Part shown: piece after piece, positions 54,455 to 64,000 of the stretch | Layout: each line of letters begins with the position of its first letter | Position numbering within the stretch: position 1 is the stretch's first letter | DNA from: Spizellomyces punctatus DAOM BR117 | Taxonomy: Eukaryota > Chytridiomycota > Chytridiomycetes > Spizellomycetales > Spizellomycetaceae | Reading direction: 5' to 3' | DNA: 64,000 bases | Assembly (NCBI RefSeq): GCF_000182565.1 | Contig: NW_015971538.1 | Location: forward strand, 651,736-715,735 | Notes under the pieces: generated by a model | What the model was told of the DNA's origin: nothing | What the model saw: the letters and a program-made list of their open reading frames with translations, nothing else | Database searches by the model: none | Program-made: the position numbers and the translations under genes

Positions 54455-56504
54455 CTATTTGGGGTTTAAACATTTCAAAATCTCCGTCGTAGCGGCTGCA
54501 TTCAGGTGAGATGTACATACCTCGCTCAGAGTATCATATCCATCAGCTTGTTTCCTCTTTTTTGCTTCACTAGCACTGAGTCCAAAGAAACCCTCGATCA
54601 GCTGAAGTGATACAATGTTATCAGAAAAACCTCGCGCGAAACAGAAGCTGATTTGGCTACGCACATGGTTCGCTAGGCCTGCTCGCACTAGACTTGTTCC
54701 ATCATCAATCACCACAATCAACGAATATCCGGATCGCTGGAGTCGTAGTGTTTCCCAGTTGTCGATGTGTGCCTGTAAGGCCAGTTGCCAAATAAGTGAC
54801 ATGTTCACCTATCAGACAGGTGTGCTGGAAACTGAACCTTAACATGTATCCGAGTGTGAGACCTACTAGCTACTATTGTTTCAATATTGCACAAGTACCC
54901 TAGACGCGGTGGTGCTGTCGCGGGCTGTATCAGGTTCGGACGATTCGGAGAGGAGAGCCGCGGTTTTTTGGCTGGCGACGAGGACTCGTTATCGCCAAGC
55001 TGATTCGGTGGGGATTGTAACTCATGAGGATGTGACAATCGCTGTCGTGTCGATAGCTCTTTGAATACAGAAAAGCCTGATGGGGAGGAATGTGATGAAT
55101 TGAGTCGTCCTTCTTGTTTCATCTCAATCGCTCCAACACTCGTTGGTGCGATACTCGCGGGTTTCAAATCTGTGCGAGTCTGTGCCGGCACACCACTATC
55201 ATTTTGCCTATTGGAGATTGGTGGTATCGCCCCATCGGATGTCAGGTCAATCAACTGAGGGAACTTTTCGTCCTTAATGCTGCAGAGAGAAAGCACATTT
55301 GAATTGCTCTGGATTGCAGAATAGCCAGCCTCTTCTTGCAGCAAAACGTCAACGTCTCCCAGATCGAAATCAAAAGCATCCAAGTCGAAATCATCGTCGT
55401 CGAAGGGGAAGTCCTCCAGTTTAGCATCCTCGTCCTTGGCCGAGTGAGCAGTAACACCTGGGTGTGCAATACTTGCATCAGGCCGAAGCGACTGGGCGCC
55501 CTCTGTTGATTGACCCCGGGGATGCCGATTGTCCACGGAAGATAGGATTCGATACGATTCCGATCCCGCAACTGTTGCTTCGCCCTGGCGATCTGGTGCA
55601 GATCCATCATTTCGGGTGGGTATCGAGTCTGTGCGTTGTGGCGCTTCATATTCAATGCTGTTATTGAACGTCGGTTACTTTCACTTCCGGTATTTTGTTC
55701 GTTACTCACAGTTAACATACTTCAAAAATGCCTTGCATTTTTTCTCCAACCTCACTAACGGCTCGTCAACGTTCATGCTTGCCACATAGCCGCCAAGGAT
55801 CGAGAAGTTCTGCGGCTCAAGCATAATGACGCCTTGGCGAATTGTTGCATTTGTTACGACAACCTACTGAATACTTGATGAGATGAATTTTCCGGACACA
55901 ATCATCAATCTGACACTAAGGAATTCACCTTAACGCCTAACATGCTCTCCACCGATATTCCTGGGAGTAAAGCGCATTCCATGGCTGGGACCTCCTGCAC
56001 GCCGTCCGTTAACTGTAAGCGAAGCATTTTCCTTGGAATTTGAAGGCTGCTGTGCTGTGGTCGTGGTGGCTCTCCTTTCTTTGGCTTGAAGTCCAAGATA
56101 AGCTCGAGCATGGAGTTTGCTGAGACGCCGACCTCATGCACATCAATGACTTGCAAGACAATGCCCTTAGGTCGACCCACCACAACTTTATGCGCCTCTG
56201 TTATCCTTGGAGGCAGAACGGGCAGTCCAACCTCGCGCAAATCTGTGTGAAGATACTGTTCGAGGATACCGTCCACTAGATCACTGTCGGTTAGGGATAT
56301 TGGAGATCTTGTTCGAAGGTAGTTGATGCACTGCTCAGTCCAGTGGGGATGAATCTGAATGTTCTTGGCCGCCAAGCGCTGCTGGACAGTTGAGGGGATG
56401 ATGGGTGAAGGCTGCAACATTGCACGCCAAACTTCTGCAAGTGATGGGCAAGTTTCTACCAGGACCGGAATCTGCGGTGGCTGGCTAGTCAATACTAGGT
56501 TCAT
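54455..56504 (-). CDS. RMI1: RecQ-mediated genome instability protein 1
   Basis: Start chosen at 56504 (MNLVLTSQPPQIPVLVETCP). The N-terminal OB domain shows NIQIHPHWTEQCINYLRTRS, ILEQYLHTDLREVGLPVLPP, GIVLQVIDVHEVGVSANSML, PRKMLRLQLTDGVQEVPAME, LLPGISVESMLGVKVVVTNA and IMLEPQNFSILGGYVAS. A disordered middle has an acidic cluster (FPFDDDDFDLDAFDFDLGDV). The C-terminal exons hold a second OB-like segment: SGYSLIVVIDDGTSLVRAGL, VSQLIEGFFGLSASEAKKRK, ending EILKCLNPK. Animal RMI1 has this second OB domain, which pairs with RMI2; budding yeast Rmi1 has only the first. RMI1 works with Top3 and a RecQ helicase to dissolve double Holliday junctions. Confidence 0.82.
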
Positions 56505-56695
56505 TCCAATGCGCCTTAACCGGCAAAATAAAAAACGAATGAATTCGTAGCCAACAGCGAATTTGATGCAAATACACAATCATCCGGATTATTGCGGCTG
56601 AACCATGTTTTGATTTTTGTATGCGACGATGACATCCATCATACTCCGATCCGTCTGTGTATCGGTTTTTGGGACAATTTTCGACATGCCGAAAG
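56505..56695. promoter_or_regulatory. Divergent promoter RMI1 / IPI1
   Basis: Only 191 bp separate the two start codons, so both genes share one short control region. Confidence 0.5.
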
Positions 56696-59600
56696 CAACG
56701 AGAAAAAAGAAGCTCAAAGCGGAGGATTTCAGAGTAAGTAGACGAAGATCTGACGATATCTTTTTCCTTACCTCGATTTCGATTATTGCTATGCCCAGAT
56801 CACTCATGACTTCGTAACAGAAAACCAAGCTCAAGGTCGGGAAAAAGAAACCTCCCGCCACAAACCAAACTGATGTTTCCTTTCGCTCGCAAGGTACAGC
56901 TCCACATTGTATGAACATTTTTAATCTCCCTCATTCACCCCTTTCGTATGCCTTAAGCCATTGTCGTTCCCTCTCAAAGTATTATCGACGAGAAGGCTTC
57001 CTCTGACCTTGTTAACAGTCGCAAACAAAGCCTCAAAGATATTATAGTGCAATTAAAACATTACAATGCACAAACGCGGAAAGGTCTGTCCAATGGGTTT
57101 AGCATATGGGGTTACCGAGTAAATTGTGGGGATGCTGAGAACCGAAATTGACTACCAGATGCGTTGGTGGGGATTAAGGACCTTCATAACAGACATCCCG
57201 AGGCGCTACATGCCCATCTTAGCACACTTCTTGATGCTCTTTCCAAGCTTCTTGTTGATGATGTGAGTCTCAATGTAATCGCAATCCTAACAGTTATTGT
57301 TATTTACTTTTCGTTTAGGATGGAAACGTTCGAAAGACGCTGCTTTCCTTTTTGAAGGATTTGATGCCTACTATACCAAAGGTTATTTCCTAATAATTTG
57401 GCCAGCGGTTGCATGTCGTGACCTCCAACTAATACCATTGTTTATGTAGGGTCACTTTCGACCGTTCATGTCACTTTTGATGGCGTACACCTGCTCTGCT
57501 ATGACACACATATCGGAAGATATTAGGCTAGACGGATTGAGGTTCTTAAGAATATGGCAGGATAATTACCCGGATTTAATCGCTACCTATGCAGACAAGG
57601 TCAGATTTTGCCTCCCTTATGTGTCTCCATTCAGTGCTCATGATGAACTGCAGGTTATTCCAAATTTCCTTTCAATGTTGTCAACCGGCGGTAAATCCCA
57701 GAGCTCATCTTCCATCGGTAACTACCCATGTAGTTCATCATAATGTGGTGTGGTGTAGCTTTAAACTTCTCTTAACAGGCACGGGTTCGTCTTTACTCGT
57801 GAATCCCCGCAGTCAACTTGGCAGCGCAAAGGTGAAAAGAACGATGAAATTCTTTTTTCTCATTCAAAATGCTGGACTTACGGTTTTTTTATTGATGATT
57901 ATAGTCTAGAGTGGACGTTCTGGACAGTCTTCACAGGTTTCTGCAGCTGGTCCTGGAAACTGGAAACGATACGTAAGTCATTCATCCAAGCGGAAGATAG
58001 TACTATTAAAGGGTGAACATTTGTAAATATTACCCACAGCTGGTGGTTTCTGGCCATGTCCACCAGGTCCGAAGACTCGGCTAGCACCGATCAAGCGCCA
58101 GAATTTGTTGCTTATCAACCGGTATGTAACACATTACGTAGTAAAGAGAGGCTGGGATGCTAAAAGACTTGTCACGCTGTAGCGCGGTTTAGTTATCCAC
58201 GGTTGGAGTGAGGTGCTAGGCAGGCCTCACCATGCTCGTAGCAGCCTTCGTGAAAGCGACCACCTAGATTTGTTTACCGCAACAAGCACATCCGCACCAC
58301 ATGATCGTTTAGTGATAGATCATGGTGGTAAGGGTGAGAATGTAGTGCGCAATCTGTACGACTTAGCAGAGTTTGACCAGTTGAAGGTATGTGTTATTGA
58401 ATGCGGATTGTTTTGAGACGTTTGTATGGCGAAAGATTTTCCGATATCGTCTTACCGACGCCTTCAGGCTTTCACGGATGTCATCATGCCGGTCCTTGTT
58501 GATATATGGTTGGAGGCCTCACCGACGGCATTTTCTGCGGGGTCCATAACTCTATCACCCGCTCTTTCCGTCATGCATACTGTTTTGAGAATGACAAACT
58601 TGATTTGGAGGGCTTTACTATTCACTGAGAAGGTATGTATAACTGTTCCGGGGAACAGAGTAGCGATATACCCGCTAAACTTTAGGTCTGCAGAAGCGAG
58701 CAGACAGTGGTTGGGTCGACTCGTGGTTAACGACAATCTCCAAGCATTTTGCGGTTCACTTTCCCTTCGGAAGCAGCAACTTCTCCCTCCGGGAAAAGCA
58801 GGTATTGATATAGCGTATCGAAAGGATCAAGACGTCTGTATTGAATGGTCTTACAGGTGGATACAGTTTTACAAGATATGAATATCCTCTTTTGCGAGAT
58901 TCTGTCCCATTTCCTTTTGGGAGGGCAGTCGAGTAAGCCGGAAGGAGCGTTCCACTGGCGGGACCGAATGTTTGAATATGTTCTGGAGTTGTTTGATGGC
59001 AAGGTATTTTTTGGGAATGGTGCTGCAACGCTCCCCCTTAGCTAATTCGATGGTCAAGAAAACGATGGATCGTTCTCCAAGAACGCCTGCGACAATCGTA
59101 AGCCTCACTAACCAGCAATTAGAAGCCACCTATCCTGTGCTATGGACGTTACTCAATACATTGGATAGCGGCGAATGTGCGGATCTAATGCGCGTAAGTA
59201 CAGCGTACATTTTGTTTACTGAATTTACTAACGTCCATATTGGTAGGCTTTCTTACGAAATGCTCAGTTGTTAACTGACCTCCGATCTGCGAGACGCTCC
59301 TTCACCTTCATATGTAAAATACTAAAGGTATGCTATGATTGGGAAAGATCAAACTCTGGTTATCTCGACTGTGCCTTACAAGTTCCTCCTCCTTGTCTGC
59401 GACAGCTACAGGACCGGCGTCAGTATATTGGCAAGTTTAAAGTATCTGCAAATGAGCAGCTGTATGACATTATACAGAAATGGCTTTTGGGGTTGCCAAA
59501 AAAACTGTGGCAGCTAAAAATATCTGATCAAGCATTCAGCAAGGTACATTTGGGTACATTTTCACTCGCCGCAAGCTAGTACCACCGGTCATTGATGTCA

Positions 59601-61203
59601 TCCATGCTGTTAGGATATCATTGACATGCTGGCATATACCCTCAGAAATGACCTTTGCGGATTTGCTTCCGACAAAGTATGGACATTGCCATATTGCATT
59701 ATGATATGGATGCATCTTATTAGTGATTGACCTGCTTTCTTCCGTAGGCATTCACATCCGGTCTGCAGACCGCGATCATTCCATTTTTCCAGGTCACCAC
59801 AGCAAAAGGTCCACTATTTGGTCCTTTCGTGGACTCTTCTCCCACCGTTCAACATGCTGCCGTAGCGTTGCTCTATTATCTGCCAGCGTGGCCCGATAAG
59901 CTGATTCGTGGAGTCGCCACCTGTGTGACAAGTAAGCGCTTGAGGTGCTGAGGAGTCTGCTCCTCTGTATGTCGTACTCACGTCATGCCGTCTTGCAGAC
60001 TTTTCGGTATCAGCTGATATCGTCGGTCAGACACTTGAGATACTTGGGCGCCGACAAAATCAACCGGCAACGTGTCTGCCTCTTGAAGTCTACGCGAGCA
60101 TTTTGATAACCGTAGGCATCGTGGGACATGTGACCTCGGAGATGGCTGCTTTGCAAACGCAGGACGTATCGAAACACCCGTCGGGGCGAATGATGATCAT
60201 TCGCGGGAGGAATGAGGTCATCGAGGCGAAATTGAGAAAGAAGGAGATCAACGCCGATGATTTCTGGAAACGGCGACTGGCGATTACGCAGGTATGCCCA
60301 TCGCTCGACGTGGTATCACGTATGGTCATGTTTGTTGATGGATCACACTCCATTGTGTCATAGCGAGCTCTCACTTTGTTGTCACATCCGTCTATCGATG
60401 GAGCATTGTTTGTACCTGCTTTGCAGGAATTGATGGTAAGCTGAAAGGAACTTAAATTGAGTCTCATCATATTAAAACCTATGTTGATCGTGTATCGTGT
60501 ACCCAGCAGATGCAAGCACTACCAGTAGATACCTACTACGGAATCGCAAGTGCCATACATTGCATCGCCAAGTCTGCGGCATTGTCAAATTTGGTATCCG
60601 TGCAAATTACGGCAGATATCTCTCGCGCATTGATTGCCACAATGGAAATGAATTATGTCAGTGGGGATTTTCATCAGGTTAGCACTCTCAGTGCATGATT
60701 CTCGGGCATGCCAGCTGACGTCGGAGTGTTAGAATCGTGAGACTTTCGTTCATTGTTTCCAAATTTCATCGCTCCTGCTACTCCAATTACCGGATCTGGC
60801 GAGTTCGGTCATCAAGATGGTCTCGACGAACATTCAGGGTATGGTTTTCTTTGGTACCATGTCCACGGACCTTCTGCTGATAGCCCCCGCGGGATAGAAC
60901 GTACTAGGGTTTCTGCCGATCAACCATCTGCCAATGAGATATGTGCGACATTCAAAGTGATGACAAGGTTGATCCTAGGAAATGAGCAATTGAGAGACCA
61001 AGTTATGGGTGGTGTCGACTCCCTCAAAGAATTACGCCTGATGGCGACCACATTGAAGGTATGATCCTCGCTAAGTGGCATGTATGTGACAGTTAGACAA
61101 ATTTCTCATATACACATAGGACCTTGCGAAGCGCAGTGAGAAAGTAGGAACTGAGATGCTGAAGGAGGAAATTGAGATGCTTTGCCGGCTTTTGGGTTTG
61201 TAA
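56696..61203 (+). CDS. IPI1: Pre-60S Rix1-complex protein Ipi1/TEX10, long form
   Basis: Starts MPKATRKKKLKAEDF, then KTKLKVGKKKPPATNQTDVS, SRKQSLKDIIVQLKHYNAQT, RKDALVGIKDLHNRHPEALH, LLSFLKDLMPTIPKGHFRPF and MAYTCSAMTHISEDIRLDGL, RFLRIWQDNYPDL. These are the conserved N-terminal Ipi1 blocks; the complex removes ITS2 and helps export the 60S subunit. The gene continues for about 3 kb more through helical repeat-like exons (ADKLIRGVATCVT, LPLEVYASILITVGIVGHVT, ALPVDTYYGIASAIHCIAKS) to a last exon ending EEIEMLCRLLGL. That is far longer than yeast Ipi1 (about 330 residues) and matches the size class of animal TEX10. I count about 20 introns. All exons chain on one strand without an internal start, but I cannot exclude two adjacent genes. 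Confidence 0.8.
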
Positions 61204-61328
61204 AGAGTATGATGAAGGGGAGTGTAGTACAGATGAAATCCTGTTTAAGAGTCCCTTTTTATGTAGAGCTTAGAGTTAGATGGTTCTGTATATAATTTGT
61301 AGAATGGCTTTCCCGACTGCTGACATTT

Positions 61329-62933
61329 CTACTCTGTGTCATCTACTTCTTCCAAATATGAATTCACCTTTGCCGCCGCTATTTCTCGCGTGGAAGCCCA
61401 GCCTGGGAAGCCGGTAGTTGTTGGGTTTGCTGCTGCCCAGTCAACACTAATCTCCTCGAGTTCTGGAATTGCATCATCATCGTCAACGTCATCGCCGTGC
61501 CTTACAGGTAACTCTTCAATGAGAGGTCCCACTGTTGGTTTGGCCCACGGTGTTCGGAATTGGAATTGGTCGTTTTGGCTGTCGTTGTCCTCGACATCTG
61601 CTTCCTCTATTACTATTCTTTTTCCAGAAGTCGATAGCTCGGTGAAAGATCGAATGGGAGCTGCATTTCGTTCACCAATTTCTGCACATTTTGTTAATGT
61701 TGGCTCGTCAGCTTCTTTCGGACGCTCCTCTGGTTCCTTTATTTTGTCCAACATTTCATCCCGCAATTTCTCAACCTCGGGTGAAAAGACAGGCTCTTCC
61801 TCCTCGCCATATCTTTCACGTCGACGTGCTCGGGCGTCATCCTGAAGCTTTCTCAATGCTGCGTAGAGTTTGGTGGGTTCGTAACTAACTTTTCCCAGAG
61901 AAACCGCTGGCGGTACACACCTTCAAAGCTCCTTTCGTGCTCCTTCTTTTCCTCATCTTTTTGTCGTTGTCTTTCCTCTCTCTCGGCTTCTATCCCTCCG
62001 CGTGCCCTATCGACATTTTTCAAATAAAATTAAATGAAATCGAAACGTGCGATTATTGTAAGCTCCACGAAGACGCACCACGCTTCGACGGCCAGTCTCT
62101 CTTTATCAAAGACGGGTCGATCATCCAAGTATGTCAGCGTTCTGATGCGGGAGATCAATGTCCTTCTGTAGTTTGGAATTTTAGACGTCACCGGGTTAGA
62201 CATGAGATTCAGAACAGCCTATGAATGGGAATACGAATGAGATAATGCTCTTCATGAAGCCAAGTGTGCAGTTTGAATCCCCACCAGATTAGGCATCAGT
62301 TCAAAAATTTCCACAATTTCCGGATCCTCAATTTTATTGTGGGATAAATCCAGGACAGTAATTGACTCGCACTCGGCCAGGTGAGAAATGTCCTCTTTTG
62401 ATTTCAGGAAGTTGTGGGTGAGCTGTAACGTCGTGAGATTCTTCAACGAGGCCAAGTTGTCTATCTTCTTGAGAAGGTTATTGTTCAAACTGAGTGTATC
62501 GAGATGAATGAGCTCGTCTAGATTCTCGATGGTTTCGATGCAATTTTGCGCCAGGTAGAGACATCTGAGCTCGGTGAGAGCGGATAGACCCTCAATGGTG
62601 GATATCCCGTTTCCTTCCAGCCAGAGTGCTTTGACACCAGTGTACGCTTCTAGATTCTCAATCTTGGCAAACCCTACCGACAGTTTATCAGCTCTAATGC
62701 TTCTTAATAGTGGGTCCAAGACCAATTTGGTGCCCATGGCCACTAACTGCACCTTTGAAATGAAGATAGAGCTTATCATTCAGTTCCGGCGTTTGGTAAA
62801 GTTTCTGCTCTCGGCACAGCTGCTGGATATATTTTGCGGTCATGCGAGTGTTGCTGTTGGGCAGGCATGAGATTCTTGGCAGCGCATAACTGATGTCAGC
62901 AGTCTTACCCTTGGCCATCCAGTTCTTTCGCAT
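61329..62933 (-). CDS. DNAAF1: Dynein axonemal assembly factor 1 (LRRC50/ODA7)
   Basis: The start may be 62933 ([10 protein letters not shown]) or the internal ATG at 62843, which aligns with the family's MT-start ([31 protein letters not shown]). Leucine-rich repeats follow: [80 protein letters not shown] and [20 protein letters not shown]. The cap [40 protein letters not shown] is diagnostic of LRRC50. Next is [20 protein letters not shown] and an acidic tail ending [16 protein letters not shown]1 pre-assembles outer and inner dynein arms in the cytoplasm. Like MNS1 it marks a motile-flagellum organism. Confidence 0.93.
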
Positions 62934-63178
62934 CTCGCCTTGAGGGCCATGGCCGGGCCCCCGCGGTCACAGTTCTGTCTGCAAGAAGCATTGTGTGTCC
63001 ACAGGTGTTAAACGTTAAACGTAATACACTGGTATTAGGTGGAAAGTACTCTTTAGACCAACCTGTGGCAGTTTACCAGGATCACGTTAGCTAATCAAGA
63101 CGCGAGACTACGCGTTGCTGCGCTTCTCACATCGAGTAGAAACGCTCGCTCAACCCCACATCCAGGTCACCTTATCCA
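62934..63178. promoter_or_regulatory. Divergent promoter DNAAF1 / TPR gene
   Basis: A 245-bp shared interval containing a tandem TTAAACGTTAAACGTAA element at about 63008-63024. No clear RFX X-box is visible. Confidence 0.4.
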
Positions 63179-63736
63179 ATGGCCACGACAGCGTCAGAGA
63201 GTCATACCGCTAATCCCGAGACCCGCCAAAACAGCAGTGAAGAATGGCTTCTCCTTCGAATCGGGGCGATACCACGCAACTCGCTTGGATGGTTTCGGTG
63301 TGGCGTGGGGTTTTATAACAAGAAGGATTATTCAAAGGCAATAGAGTGCTTTGAAAAAGCTGTGGAATTAGATCCCATGAATGTACGAATTATGAGGTGT
63401 CAGACCGTATCATGATGCATAAATGGTGTGCTGATCATTTCTCATTTATGATGTACAGTACAATGCGTTCCAAATAATGGCAAGAGCTTGCATAGCAGTC
63501 AATCGTAAGGCCCTGCTGAATCCGATATTCTATACTTGGAAGGATTAAGCTGATTTATGACATGCAGGAAAAGACGATGCCATAGCCGCATTAAAGCAAT
63601 CTGTGATGCTCGACAATCCCTCAGATTGGTAGGCGCAACAATGTTTCCTATGTGCGAGATATGTTCGTCTGACTCTAAAACGTTTCCTCTTCTGCGTAGG
63701 CAACTGCTAATAGAGCTCACTTCAAACAAAGAGTGA
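63179..63736 (+). CDS. Short tetratricopeptide-repeat protein
   Basis: Four exons starting MATTASESHTANPETRQNSS. WFRCGVGFYNKKDYSKAIEC, FEKAVELDPMN is a classic TPR (helix A with G-x-x-x-Y, helix B ending in LDP). YNAFQIMARACIAVNRKDDA, IAALKQSVMLDNPSDWQLLI is a second TPR, and the protein stops soon after (ELTSNKE, TGA). About 130 residues in all, so it is probably an adaptor that binds a partner and not an enzyme. No specific family is recognised. It shares a promoter with the flagellar gene DNAAF1, which makes a flagellar role worth testing. Confidence 0.72.
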
Positions 63737-64000
63737 CCACCAGTCCAAGAACTGTCGTTAACAGACGGTTCGCCAGCAAACGGATTGCTGTCTATCATGG
63801 GTGACTGTTTTACGTTACTTAAAATGACATACTTGTTTAATCTTTACGTACGCACGGTGCTAAATACAAGAAAAAAAAAAATAGAACTACTATACAAGAC
63901 AACTATATATCAGTATATCAGTGTCAAATTAAACGACTATTACGTATGTCGACTCATATTCCGTTAGCCGCCTGGGAATACTTTGCAAGATCTAAAGCAG

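Overview
The window is nuclear DNA of a zoosporic (flagellated), early-diverging fungus, most likely a chytrid-like lineage. The fungal side is shown by a Hog1 MAP kinase, an Atf1-type bZIP with the fungal stress-domain motif, an Sfp1-like split zinc finger factor, fused ADE5,7, ATG7 and a Met8-Met1 siroheme synthase. The flagellar side is shown by MNS1, DNAAF1 (LRRC50) and a TTLL2-like tubulin polyglutamylase, which non-flagellated fungi lack. An ELMOD protein, a WNK kinase, a DGCR6-type protein and a PLOD-type glycosyltransferase add an animal-like flavour. Genes are packed and intron-dense. Introns are mostly about 50-80 nt, with GTAAGT/GTATGT-like donors and CTAAT/CTGAT-like branch sites, so most proteins had to be read by joining exons. 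No prokaryotic features, transposons, CRISPR arrays, tRNA or rRNA genes were seen.

Layout. 0.4-10.9 kb: a Max-like bHLH-zipper protein that splices onto a PHD finger (+), a membrane-anchored PLOD-like glycosyltransferase (-), MNS1 (+), a TTLL2-like ligase (-) and fused siroheme synthase (-). 11-20 kb: a p24/TMED cargo receptor (+), HOG1 (-), a possible micro-protein (-), ribosomal eL33 (+), SEM1/DSS1 (-) and ATG7 (+). 21-31 kb: G-protein alpha (+), ATF1-like bZIP (+), a GNAT acetyltransferase (-), a DGCR6-like protein (+) and YTH1/CPSF30 (-). 31-46 kb: ARP5 of INO80 (+), calreticulin (-), CDK11 interrupted by a 303-base assembly gap (-), an Sfp1/JAZF1-like factor with a long glutamine tract (+), an ELMOD GAP (-) and a RING/TRAF-type zinc finger protein (+). 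46-64 kb: queuosine salvage enzyme QNG1 (-), ADE5,7 (+), TRAPP subunit TRS23 (-), a WNK-type kinase with a C-terminal SAM-like segment (+), RMI1 (-), a long IPI1/TEX10 protein (+), DNAAF1 (-) and a short TPR protein (+).

Themes. Two stress-signalling partners, HOG1 and an ATF1-like bZIP, lie about 10 kb apart; a perfect CRE (TGACGTCA) sits about 240 bp upstream of HOG1. The siroheme synthase carries a perfect TCACGTGA box near its 5' end, the site class that controls MET genes in yeast, and the first gene of the window is a Max-like factor expected to read CACGTG. From CDK11 to the right end, twelve successive genes alternate strand perfectly. Gene extents below are coding spans from start codon to stop codon, introns included; exon joins were read by eye and no alignment was run.
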